From Caldilineaceae bacterium (GTDB lineage: Bacteria; Chloroflexota; Anaerolineae; Caldilineales; Caldilineaceae), in contig JACSRH010000441.1 of NCBI GenBank assembly GCA_014879855.1, positions 1 to 40,083 on the forward strand: DNA of 40,083 nucleotides. The letters run 5' to 3'. The notes beneath the pieces were generated by a model, which was not told where the DNA came from, did no database searches, and worked only from the letters and a program-made list of their open reading frames with translations. Below, piece after piece: positions 22,713 through 30,540 of this stretch (position 1 is the stretch's first letter; the number at the start of each line of letters is the position of its first letter). Made by a program: the position numbers and the translations under genes.

Positions 22713-25700
22713 ATGACGGCCGGTTTGCAAATTCGGTTGTTTGGTGGCCTGGAAATTCGCCAAGGCAACGTTCCCATCACTGCGTTTATCTCCAACAAGG
22801 CGCCGGCGCTGCTGGGATACCTGGCGGTCGTTGGGCGGCCTGTGCAGCGCGAACTGCTTGCGACGCTCTTTTGGGGCGAAATGGGCGACGGAGACGCCAA
22901 AAACAACTTGCGCCAGGTGCTGACCAATCTGCGCAAAGTGCTCGATCCTCACCTGGACATCACACGGGAAAGCGTTGCCCTGCGCACCGAGCCGGCGTAT
23001 TGGCTTGACGTAGCTGAGTTCGCGCGCGGCATCAAAGTCGCTGCGCATCTGCCGCCAGAAGAACATATCGCCCGGCTTGCTGCGGCGACGATGCTCTATC
23101 GAGGCGATTTGCTCGAAGGGGTGCTCTTGCGCGAGGCGCCCGATTTTGAGGATTGGCTCACGATGCAACGCGTACGGCTGCGCGAGTTGGCGCTCAACGC
23201 GCTGCATGAGCTGGTCGGACTCCAAATGGCTGAGGCGCGTTTTGCCGACGCCATCGACAGCGCCACACGCCTGCTTGCACTCGATCCCTGGCGCGAGGAG
23301 GCGCACCGCCAACTCATGCTGGCGCTGGCGCGCACCGGGCAGCGCAGTGCTGCGTTGGCGCAATACGAACAGTGCCGCCGCACGCTGCGCATGGTCTTCG
23401 ACGTTGAACCCGCGCTCGAAACGAGTGAACTGGCTGAACAGATCAAAACGGCGCGGCGCGGGCCGCGCCACAACCTGCTGCCTCCGATCAATGCGTTCGT
23501 GGGGCGCAACGACGAACTGCGCGTGCTGCGCCGCCTGCTTGCCGACCCGAGCGTTCGCTTAATCACCCTGATCGGCCCGGGTGGCATCGGCAAGACGCGG
23601 CTGGCGATGCAAAGCGCGGCCGAACGCATCGATTATCATCTCGGCGGCGTCTGGTTCGTCTCCCTGATCCCCGTGGGCGACGCAGACGACATCATTCCGG
23701 CCATCCTCACAGCCCTGCGCATCCCGACGCTAGGCGTTGACAACCTGTTGCAAACTTTGGTCAACTATCTGCGTCATCGAGACGCATTGCTGATCCTGGA
23801 TAATTTTGAACACGCACTGACGCCTGCCAATCTCGATTCTATCGCGCGGCTGCTGACCGCTGCTCCCATGCTCCGCATCCTCGTCACCTCGCGCACGCGC
23901 TTGCAAATGCAGACGGAGCGCATCATCGAAATCGAGGGACTCCCTTCACCTGCGCCGGATGACGACCCGGCTGCTGAAGCCTTTGCCGCGGTTGAGCTGC
24001 TTGTGCGACGCGCCCAGCAACAGGAGGCGACCTTTGCCCTCACCGCGCAAAACAAGGAGGTCATTGCGCAGATTTGCCGGGCCGTAGATGGCATGCCGCT
24101 GGCGATCGAACTGGCGGCAGCATGGCTGTGCACGCTCACCGTAGACGAGGTCCTCAGCGAGATCGCGCACAGCGCCGACATTCTGACTTCCACCATGCAC
24201 GATGCGCCGCCGCGTCATCGCAGCTTGAGCGCGGTCTTTGCGTCCTCGTGGCGGATGTTGACGGCGGAGGAACAGGCGGTCTACGCTGGCGCCGCTATTT
24301 TCCGCGGCGGCTTCGATGCCGGCGCCGCGCGCGCGGTGGTGGATGCGACGCCGGCCACGCTGTCGCGGCTGGTGAACCACTCGCTGCTGCGTCGTTCTGC
24401 AGATGGCCGCTACCGGCGCCATCCGCTGTTGCTCCAATTTGCCATAGAGCAACTACACGGCGACCCGCTGCGCCTTGCCAGCACGGCGCAGCGCCATGTC
24501 GCCTACTTTGCGCACTTTCTCAAGCTGCACACCCCCGCGCTCTACGGCGCGGGGCAGCCGGATGCGCTCAATGCTGTACGCCGCGATCTGGACAATATTC
24601 GGCAGGCCTGGCACTTGGCCGGTGAGCAGCGCGCCTTCTTCTTCTTCGCGGATACGCTCGACGCGTTGCTCCTGGTCTTCGATATTGTTGGGTTGATCCA
24701 GGTGGCGCGCGACCTCTGCCGGCTCGCCGGTCAACAATTGGCGGCAGCCAACCCAACCAGCTCTGCGGAGCGTATCGTATTGGCGCGGGTGCAAGCGATG
24801 GAGGGGGCCTTTGAGTTTCGCGTGGGCAACTTTGCACGCGCCCGCGCGCTGACCGAGGCAGCGCGCGACGCGCTGTGCGACGAGCAGGCCGATCCGTGGG
24901 TGCTTGGTCATGCGTATATTTTTCTGGGAGGCGCCTATTTCGGCCTGGGCGATCTGGAGCGCACGCTGGCGGAATTTCACCGTGCATTGGACGCCTACAC
25001 CGCCGCCGACAGCGCCTGGGGCCGCGCTACGGCCCTGGGCAATATCGCCGAGATGCATATGGTGGCGGGCAGCGAGGCTGCCGCGCTCGACTACGCACAG
25101 CGCGCGCAAGCCATCGCCGAACCGACTGGCAACGCGTATCTGCTCGTCCACAACACCTATCGGCTGGCCGTGTTGCTTGCCACCGCCGGCGAATATGCCG
25201 CGGCGCAGCGCTGCCAGCGCGCAAGCCTTGCCTATGCCGAGCAGTTGAACTACACGAGTGGGATTGGCATAGCGACGGCCTCTTTGGGTGACATCGCCTT
25301 CGCTACCGGCGAATACGCGGTCGCGTCCCAGTATTTTGCCGATGCCGTCGAGTTACACCGCACCGCCGGCAACTGGATGGATGAGGCGCGTTGTCTCGTG
25401 CGTCAGGCGGAAGCCGCGCTGGCGCAAAATCAATGCGAGCCGTGCCGGAGCCTTCTGCACACGGCGCTGCGCAAGGCAATGCAGGCGGACGCCCACGCGG
25501 TGCAGATGGATGCGCTGCTGCAGGTGGCGCGGCTCTGGCTGCAGCAGCAGCGCAGCGCCGAAGCTGCCGCACTGCTCGATCACGTTGCTGCTGCCCCCGC
25601 CAGTACGGTTGCGACGCGCACGATCGCGACCGAGTTGCTGGCGGCGTACACGAGCCGGCAGTCACGCGTGGAGCACGCAAAAAGTCAGATCTTTTCGCTC

Positions 25701-25724
25701 GCGCACGTCTTGGCTCATCTGTGA
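22713..25724 (+). CDS. BTAD / NB-ARC ATPase / TPR transcriptional regulator (AfsR/SARP-like)
   Basis: A 1003-aa multidomain regulator. The ATG at 22713 follows GGAGGCGAGG. Residues about 5-95 form an OmpR-type winged helix ('IRLFGGLEIRQGNVPI...ALLGYLAV', 'LRQVLTNLRKVL'), and 100-245 the BTAD domain ('LYRGDLLEGVLLREAPDFEDWL', 'DPWREEAHRQLMLALARTGQRSAALAQYE'). The NB-ARC/STAND ATPase starts with 'AFVGRNDELRVLRR', has Walker A 'GPGGIGKTR' (288-296) and Walker B 'ALLILDNFEH'. The C-terminal 400 residues are TPR-like helical repeats. STAND proteins switch on nucleotide and ligand binding. The target genes are unknown; adjacent genes are candidates. Confidence 0.92.
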   Translation: MTAGLQIRLFGGLEIRQGNVPITAFISNKAPALLGYLAVVGRPVQRELLATLFWGEMGDGDAKNNLRQVLTNLRKVLDPHLDITRESVALRTEPAYWLDVAEFARGIKVAAHLPPEEHIARLAAATMLYRGDLLEGVLLREAPDFEDWLTMQRVRLRELALNALHELVGLQMAEARFADAIDSATRLLALDPWREEAHRQLMLALARTGQRSAALAQYEQCRRTLRMVFDVEPALETSELAEQIKTARRGPRHNLLPPINAFVGRNDELRVLRRLLADPSVRLITLIGPGGIGKTRLAMQSAAERIDYHLGGVWFVSLIPVGDADDIIPAILTALRIPTLGVDNLLQTLVNYLRHRDALLILDNFEHALTPANLDSIARLLTAAPMLRILVTSRTRLQMQTERIIEIEGLPSPAPDDDPAAEAFAAVELLVRRAQQQEATFALTAQNKEVIAQICRAVDGMPLAIELAAAWLCTLTVDEVLSEIAHSADILTSTMHDAPPRHRSLSAVFASSWRMLTAEEQAVYAGAAIFRGGFDAGAARAVVDATPATLSRLVNHSLLRRSADGRYRRHPLLLQFAIEQLHGDPLRLASTAQRHVAYFAHFLKLHTPALYGAGQPDALNAVRRDLDNIRQAWHLAGEQRAFFFFADTLDALLLVFDIVGLIQVARDLCRLAGQQLAAANPTSSAERIVLARVQAMEGAFEFRVGNFARARALTEAARDALCDEQADPWVLGHAYIFLGGAYFGLGDLERTLAEFHRALDAYTAADSAWGRATALGNIAEMHMVAGSEAAALDYAQRAQAIAEPTGNAYLLVHNTYRLAVLLATAGEYAAAQRCQRASLAYAEQLNYTSGIGIATASLGDIAFATGEYAVASQYFADAVELHRTAGNWMDEARCLVRQAEAALAQNQCEPCRSLLHTALRKAMQADAHAVQMDALLQVARLWLQQQRSAEAAALLDHVAAAPASTVATRTIATELLAAYTSRQSRVEHAKSQIFSLAHVLAHL

Positions 25725-25786
25725 TGCGCAGCTGCGCCCACAAATCTTGCTTGCTGCAACACTTTTTTGGGAGTACAGATTCCATT

Positions 25787-26764
25787 ATGTCGTCAACTGC
25801 CATAACCATACCCACCATTTCGGATATCCGATCTGCCGCCGCGCGTATTCGACCCTACGCGCATCGCACGCCGGTGATGACTTGCCACAGCCTCGACGCG
25901 CGCGTCGGCGCGCAGGTTTTCCTGAAGTGTGAGAATTTTCAGAAGGTCGGCGCGTTCAAATTCCGCGGCGCGTGCAACGCGGTTTTCTCGCTCAGCGACG
26001 AACAAGCAAGCCGCGGCGTGGCAACGCATTCTTCCGGCAACCACGCGCAGGCGCTGGCGTTGGCCGCACGCCTGCGCGGCATCCCGGCCTACATCGTTAT
26101 GCCGAGCAACGCGCCTGCCGTCAAACGAGCCGCGGTCGCGGGGTACGGGGGCGTCATCACGCTCTGTGAGCCGACGCTGGCCGCGCGTGAAGCCACTCTC
26201 GCGCAAGTTGTCGCGGAGACGGGCGCCGCGGTGGTGCATCCCTACAACGACGCGCGCGTGATTGCCGGACAGGGCACGGCTACACTCGAACTGCTGGAAG
26301 CTGTCTCCGACTTGGATGTAATCATGGCGCCGGTGGGCGGTGGCGGGCTGTTGAGTGGGACCGCGCTGGCCGCCAAAGCGATCGCGCGGCAGATGCGCGT
26401 CATCGCGGGGGAGCCGGCCGGCGCTGACGATGCCTTCCGTTCGCTGGCTGCCGGGCAGATTCTTCCTTCAGTCGCGCCGCAGACTATCGCAGACGGACTG
26501 CTCACCGCGTTAGGCAGCCTCACTTTTCCGATCATCCAGCAGCATGTGGAGCAGATCGTCACCGTGAGCGAGGAGGCGATCATCGCCGCCATGAAATTTA
26601 TGTGGGAGCGCGCCAAGTTGGTTGTGGAGCCGTCGGGCGTCGTGCCGGTGGCGGTGCTGTGGGAGGCCAAGATCGACCTGCGCGGCTTGCGGGTGGGTGT
26701 GATCCTGTCGGGCGGCAACGTGGACCTGGAGCGGCTGCCGTGGCAAAGGGAAGCCCAACCGTGA
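25787..26764 (+). CDS. Threonine/serine dehydratase (PLP, fold type II)
   Basis: A 325-aa cytosolic enzyme; ATG at 25787 after GGGAG. It converts L-threonine or L-serine to 2-oxobutyrate or pyruvate plus ammonia. The PLP lysine is K58 in 'GAFKFRGA'; the substrate loop 'SSGNHAQ' is at 82-88 and the phosphate cup 'GGGGLLSG' is intact. 'ILSGGNVD' near the C-terminus is also typical. It lacks the C-terminal regulatory ACT-like domain of IlvA, so it resembles the short catabolic or serine-racemase-type form. It lies 62 bp after the large regulator. Confidence 0.9.
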   Translation: MSSTAITIPTISDIRSAAARIRPYAHRTPVMTCHSLDARVGAQVFLKCENFQKVGAFKFRGACNAVFSLSDEQASRGVATHSSGNHAQALALAARLRGIPAYIVMPSNAPAVKRAAVAGYGGVITLCEPTLAAREATLAQVVAETGAAVVHPYNDARVIAGQGTATLELLEAVSDLDVIMAPVGGGGLLSGTALAAKAIARQMRVIAGEPAGADDAFRSLAAGQILPSVAPQTIADGLLTALGSLTFPIIQQHVEQIVTVSEEAIIAAMKFMWERAKLVVEPSGVVPVAVLWEAKIDLRGLRVGVILSGGNVDLERLPWQREAQP

Positions 26765-26789
26765 AGCAGAGCCTTGCAGTACACGCAGA

Positions 26790-26818
26790 TTGACGCCAAA
26801 AAGGAAAGAAAATACAAT
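26790..26818 (+). promoter_or_regulatory. Predicted promoter giving a leaderless marR transcript
   Basis: TTGACG (26790-26795), 17-bp spacer, TACAAT (26813-26818). The start point should be 26825 or 26826, which is the A of the marR ATG at 26826. No Shine-Dalgarno sequence lies at the usual distance. The regulator itself probably binds here, by MarR precedent. Confidence 0.65.
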
Positions 26819-26825
26819 ACTTCGC

Positions 26826-27362
26826 ATGGCTAACTATTTAAAAAGCAAATCATTGAACGATTCAGTCCAGCCCTGTGCACGCGCTATCCTCGACACCGCA
26901 CCCGCCATCGTGCAGGCGATTCGGGTGGAGATGCGCGCGGAGCGCCTGCATGAGCTTTCGGTGCCGCAGTTTCGCACGCTGGCCTACATTGCCCGCCAGC
27001 CCGGCTGCTCGCTTTCCGACGCGGCGGAGTTTATCGGTATGACGTTGCCCAGTATGTCGGTGCTGATCAATGGACTGGTCGAAGATGGGTTGGTGCTGCG
27101 CCAGACCAGCCTGCTCGACCGCCGGCGCGTGACGCTTACTTTGACGGAGGCTGGCGCCACGGTCCACACCCGCGCGCTGGAGGGAACACTGGCGTGGCTG
27201 GCGCGCCAGCTCGAACCGCTGCCTGAAGGCGACCGTCAACTTGTCTTGCGCGCCATGAACGTGCTGCGCCCAATTTTTGTGATAAATCATGCCGTTGACG
27301 CCCCACGGGGCGCGGCAAGCCACCCAACCAATGAAACAGCCAGTGAGATTGCCCGCGCATGA
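26826..27362 (+). CDS. MarR-family transcriptional regulator
   Basis: A 178-aa protein, ATG at 26826 (MANYLKSKSL); the promoter position argues against the earlier TTG at 26790. It has the winged helix of MarR proteins: 'LSVPQFRTLAYIARQPGCSLSDAAEFIGMTLPSMSVLINGLVEDGLVLR' and the wing 'SLLDRRRVTLTLTEAG'. It overlaps the MFS exporter gene by ATGA, the usual arrangement of a local drug- or phenolic-responsive repressor with its efflux pump. It probably represses its own operon. Ligand unknown. Confidence 0.92.
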   Translation: MANYLKSKSLNDSVQPCARAILDTAPAIVQAIRVEMRAERLHELSVPQFRTLAYIARQPGCSLSDAAEFIGMTLPSMSVLINGLVEDGLVLRQTSLLDRRRVTLTLTEAGATVHTRALEGTLAWLARQLEPLPEGDRQLVLRAMNVLRPIFVINHAVDAPRGAASHPTNETASEIARA

Positions 27363-28744
27363 AAACTCTGGAGCATCAGGATCAACAGTCAACGCCGGCG
27401 GGAGAGAATGTCGCTGAAAACCGGCCGGCTTCCGCCTCAACCGCCGCGCACGGCGTCAAGGTCGAGATGCTCGATCCGCCACTGAATCCTCAGCTTCCGC
27501 CCGAAGTGGCGCCGATGCGCGCGCGGCAGGCGCGGCGCATCGAAACCTTCCGTGCACTCCAACATCGCAACTTTCAGCTCTACCTCTTTGGGCAATTGGT
27601 TTCCCTGGCGGGCACGTGGATGCAAATCGTGGCGCAAGGCTGGCTCGTCTATGAACTGAGCCGGTCAGAGGCGATGCTGGGCGTGGTTGGCTTTGCGTCG
27701 GCCATCCCCGCGCTGCTCGTGACGCCTTGGGCGGGCGTCATCATCGATCAGGTGCGCAAGCGCGACGTGATCATCATGACGCAGGTGAGCGCCATGCTAT
27801 TGGCCTTTGTGCTGGCGTTTCTGACCTTCACCGGCACAGTGCAAGTGTGGCACATTATTGTACTGGCTGTGGCGCTGGGCGTTATCAACGCCTTCGATGG
27901 CCCGGCGCGTCAATCGTTTGTGGTCGAGATGGTGGGCAGCAAGGACCTGCCCAATGCCATTGCGTTGAACTCGATGACTTTCAACGCCGCGCGCGTGGTT
28001 GGTCCAGCCTTTGGCGGCATCCTGCTGGCGACGGTGGGGTCGGCGTGGTGTTTTACGTTCAACGGGCTTTCCTTTTTAGCTGTGATCATCAGCCTGCTGG
28101 CGATGCGCATTGCCAGCGAGCGCACCGTAACCGACCGCCGCTCGCCCTGGCAGCAGTTGCAGAGCGGCTTGCGCTATGTAGCAGGACAGCCAGAGATGAA
28201 GGGGCTGCTCATGTTGTCGCTTGCGTTCAGCACCTTTGGCATTGCCTACAACACAGTGCTGCCCGCCTTTGCGGATCGAATCCTAAATGGCGGCGCGGTC
28301 GGCTTTGGCCTGTTGACCGCGGCGGCCGGCATCGGCGCAGTGACAGGCGCGTTCCTGGTGGCGACCTATGGAGACCGGGGGCAGCGCGGGCAATGGCTTT
28401 TCTATGCGGCGATGAGTTTTCCCGTCGTGTTGGGAATGTTTGCCCTTAATCGCAATTTCCCATTTGCGCTGCTGCTGGCAGTATTGTTGGGTGTTGGTTT
28501 CATGCTCCAGTTTACGCTCATCAACACGCTGTTGCAGACGCGCGTCACTAATGAGATGCGCGGCCGCGTGATGAGTCTCTACACGCTGACCTTTTTTGGC
28601 TTCACGCCCTTTGGCAACCTGGCGCTGGGGGCGCTCTCCCAGGCGATCGGGATGAGCGTGGCGATCCTGCTGTTTGCCGTGCTGACGTTTGGCGCGTCAT
28701 GGGTGGTCTTCCGCCTGACGCCGCAATTGCGCAGACTTGCTTAG
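27359..28744 (+). CDS. MFS transporter (EntS/DUF894-type exporter)
   Basis: A 461-aa membrane protein. Its ATG at 27359 overlaps the marR stop. A hydrophilic N-terminus of about 60 residues precedes 'RNFQLYLFGQLVSLAGTWMQIVAQGWLVYELS', the opening of EntS-type MFS exporters. 'TPWAGVIIDQVRKRDVI' is the loop 2-3 motif, and 'FDGPARQSFVVEMVGSKDLPNAIALNSMTFNAARVVGPAFGG' is the highly conserved central part. Roughly 12 helices can be traced. Predicted to export a small molecule sensed by the MarR partner. Its TAG stop overlaps the TAA stop of the convergent reductase (TTAG). Confidence 0.93.
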   Translation: MKTLEHQDQQSTPAGENVAENRPASASTAAHGVKVEMLDPPLNPQLPPEVAPMRARQARRIETFRALQHRNFQLYLFGQLVSLAGTWMQIVAQGWLVYELSRSEAMLGVVGFASAIPALLVTPWAGVIIDQVRKRDVIIMTQVSAMLLAFVLAFLTFTGTVQVWHIIVLAVALGVINAFDGPARQSFVVEMVGSKDLPNAIALNSMTFNAARVVGPAFGGILLATVGSAWCFTFNGLSFLAVIISLLAMRIASERTVTDRRSPWQQLQSGLRYVAGQPEMKGLLMLSLAFSTFGIAYNTVLPAFADRILNGGAVGFGLLTAAAGIGAVTGAFLVATYGDRGQRGQWLFYAAMSFPVVLGMFALNRNFPFALLLAVLLGVGFMLQFTLINTLLQTRVTNEMRGRVMSLYTLTFFGFTPFGNLALGALSQAIGMSVAILLFAVLTFGASWVVFRLTPQLRRLA

Positions 28745-29853
28745 TTGGCCTCGATGACGTCTAGCCCAAGTTCGTAATTGCGGCTGCGTACATCTCCCAG
28801 CGCGGACGGCCACTGCCCTGTGATCGCCTGCGTGATCTTCCCCACGTGTTCGTGGCTGTTCTCGATGAAAAGCACATAACGTTGCTGCACCCCTGCGGCC
28901 ACAGTGCCGGCAAGATAAAGGCCGGGCACGTTCGTCTCCATCGTGGCGGGATCGTAGACCGGGACGCAATTTTCGCCTTCCAACTGCACGCCAGCCATTT
29001 GCAGCAACGACTGATCGCCGCGGAAGCCAGTGGCCAGCAGGACAAAGTCGGTTTCATGCCTCAGGGTTGAGCCTTCCGTCAGTTGGCCTTCGTGCGTAGG
29101 CGCCAGCACGACATGCGTCCGCGTGATTTCAACCGGTGCGGTCGAAGGCAGAAAGCGGATCGTGCCGGCCTCGATTTGCGCCTGCACGTCGGGCAACAGC
29201 CAATGCTTGACGCGCTGTTCGTCGAACCAGGGCCGGCGATAGCTGATTGTCACTGCCGCGCCGCCGCGCCAGCAGCGCAACGCCGCCTCGACCGCCGAGT
29301 TTTTGCCGCCGACGATCAGCACGCGCTTGCGGAAATAGTCGTGCGGGTCGCGGAAGTAATGCGCCACGTGCGGCAGGTCTTCGCCGGGAATGTTCAGCCG
29401 ATGCGGAAAGTGCATGTCGCCGATCGCCAGCACCACCCGCCGGGCGCGATAGTGGCGCGTTCCCGCCAATGGTTGGGTTGTGATGAGGAAACCCTCTGCT
29501 TGACGCGCCAGCGCGGTCACCGGCGCGTAGGTCTGAATGTGCAGGTCGAACTGCTCGACAACCCCGCGCAGATAGGCGATATACTCCTCCCCCGTGATGC
29601 GCTGTTGGTGGTTGTTCTGGATGGGCGCGCCGGCAATCGCCAACCGTTCGGTTGTGCTGAAAAAACTCGTGTTGCGCGGCCACCACGTGATGGTGTGGGC
29701 AATCTGATTGGCGTCCAGGTGGATATAGTTGACGCCCGCGCGTTTCAGACAGACGGCCAGCTCGATGCCGATCGGCCCGGCGCCGATGATGGCGACCTCG
29801 TGTTCAACCGTTGCCTGTGTTTCATGGGGTAAGTTGTGGGTGGGTTGTTTCAT
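28741..29853 (-). CDS. FAD/NAD(P)H-dependent reductase, YpdA/Bdr-like
   Basis: A 370-aa cytosolic flavoprotein; its ATG at 29853 overlaps the JAMM gene stop (ATGA). The FAD site is 'VAIIGAGPIGIELAVCLKRAG' near residues 23-43 and the NAD(P)H site 'VLIVGGKNSAVEAALRCWRGG' in the middle; 'HAYNIPGEDLPHV'-like 'LNIPGEDLPHVAHYF' and 'GLYLAGTVAAG' fit the YpdA group, called putative bacillithiol disulfide reductases. There is no CxxC redox pair of thioredoxin reductases, as usual for YpdA. Whether this lineage makes bacillithiol is not visible here, so the substrate is open. Confidence 0.85.
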   Translation of the reverse strand: MKQPTHNLPHETQATVEHEVAIIGAGPIGIELAVCLKRAGVNYIHLDANQIAHTITWWPRNTSFFSTTERLAIAGAPIQNNHQQRITGEEYIAYLRGVVEQFDLHIQTYAPVTALARQAEGFLITTQPLAGTRHYRARRVVLAIGDMHFPHRLNIPGEDLPHVAHYFRDPHDYFRKRVLIVGGKNSAVEAALRCWRGGAAVTISYRRPWFDEQRVKHWLLPDVQAQIEAGTIRFLPSTAPVEITRTHVVLAPTHEGQLTEGSTLRHETDFVLLATGFRGDQSLLQMAGVQLEGENCVPVYDPATMETNVPGLYLAGTVAAGVQQRYVLFIENSHEHVGKITQAITGQWPSALGDVRSRNYELGLDVIEAN

Positions 29854-30467
29854 GCGGACACCAGATCGATAGAATGCTCGACGATCGAGACGATACGGCT
29901 GTCCACCATATCACCTCGCTCATCTGTGTAAAAATCTACATAGAACGGCGCCCGCGCCAACGCTGCGATTGGCGCCAGCAGCGGTGGTGCGGGCGCATCC
30001 GCCGCCTGAAAATAGCTGAAAAGACCAGTGCGCACCTCGCGAAAGGGTAAGTCGCGACGCAAACGCGCCAGATCAAGCTCGATCCAGTGGGGCGTCATGC
30101 GGAACGCGCGCAGCACCGGCGCGTCGTCAGATTCCAGCGAGCAGATCAGATAGATGCTGTCCGGGTAATGCGCGTTCCAGGCGTCCGTGGCGGACGGATA
30201 CGCGACCGACGCCGGATGCGAGTGATAGATTGCCATCATTTCATCGCCCTGATCCTCAAAGGCAAACTGGAGCAGCAGCGTCTGCGGATCGACCTCATAG
30301 TTCTCGATGCGCTCGTCCGCGATGTTGCGTCCGCGCACGGCCTCGTGCGCAACCAACCCGCGCCCGCGCACGATGCCGCATACTTCCTCCGGCTTGCCTT
30401 CACGCGCATGGGCGATAATCGCCTCCGCGACGGCAACAGGGATTTTCACAGCTTCGCTAGCACGCAT
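29850..30467 (-). CDS. JAMM/MPN (Mov34, M67) metalloprotease-like protein
   Basis: A 205-aa protein starting MRASEAVKIP after AAAGGGC. The N-terminal half is a complete JAMM zinc site: E28 in 'EEVCG', then 'HSHPASVAYPSATD' giving H82, H84, S92 and D95. Bacterial members cleave ubiquitin-like proteins such as CysO from their cargo, or act in thiocarboxylate sulfur pathways. The C-terminal third ('EVRTGLFSYFQAA', 'PFYVDFYTDERGDMVDSRIVSI') is an additional domain I do not recognise. It overlaps and precedes the YpdA-like reductase, suggesting a shared thiol or sulfur role (inference). No ThiS or E1-like gene is in the window. Confidence 0.88.
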   Translation of the reverse strand: MRASEAVKIPVAVAEAIIAHAREGKPEEVCGIVRGRGLVAHEAVRGRNIADERIENYEVDPQTLLLQFAFEDQGDEMMAIYHSHPASVAYPSATDAWNAHYPDSIYLICSLESDDAPVLRAFRMTPHWIELDLARLRRDLPFREVRTGLFSYFQAADAPAPPLLAPIAALARAPFYVDFYTDERGDMVDSRIVSIVEHSIDLVSA

Positions 30468-30486
30468 TTTCTGCCCTTTCTTTCCA

Positions 30487-30515
30487 TTGGCGATTCCTCA
30501 ACAAGCAGCTATCAT
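30487..30515 (+). promoter_or_regulatory. Predicted promoter giving a leaderless nurA transcript
   Basis: TTGGCG (30487-30492), 17-bp spacer, TATCAT (30510-30515). The start would be 30522-30524, at or two bases before the ATG at 30524. No Shine-Dalgarno sequence is visible. Confidence 0.55.
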
Positions 30516-30540
30516 ACATGGGTATGCTAAGTCGTAACAA
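30511..30540 (-). promoter_or_regulatory. Predicted promoter of the JAMM-reductase pair, overlapping the nurA promoter
   Basis: On the minus strand TTGTTA (30535-30540), 18-bp spacer, TATGAT (30511-30516). Its -10 box occupies nearly the same bases as the nurA -10 on the other strand, so the two promoters cannot easily be used at once. The leader to the ATG at 30467 would be about 38 nt. Confidence 0.45.
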
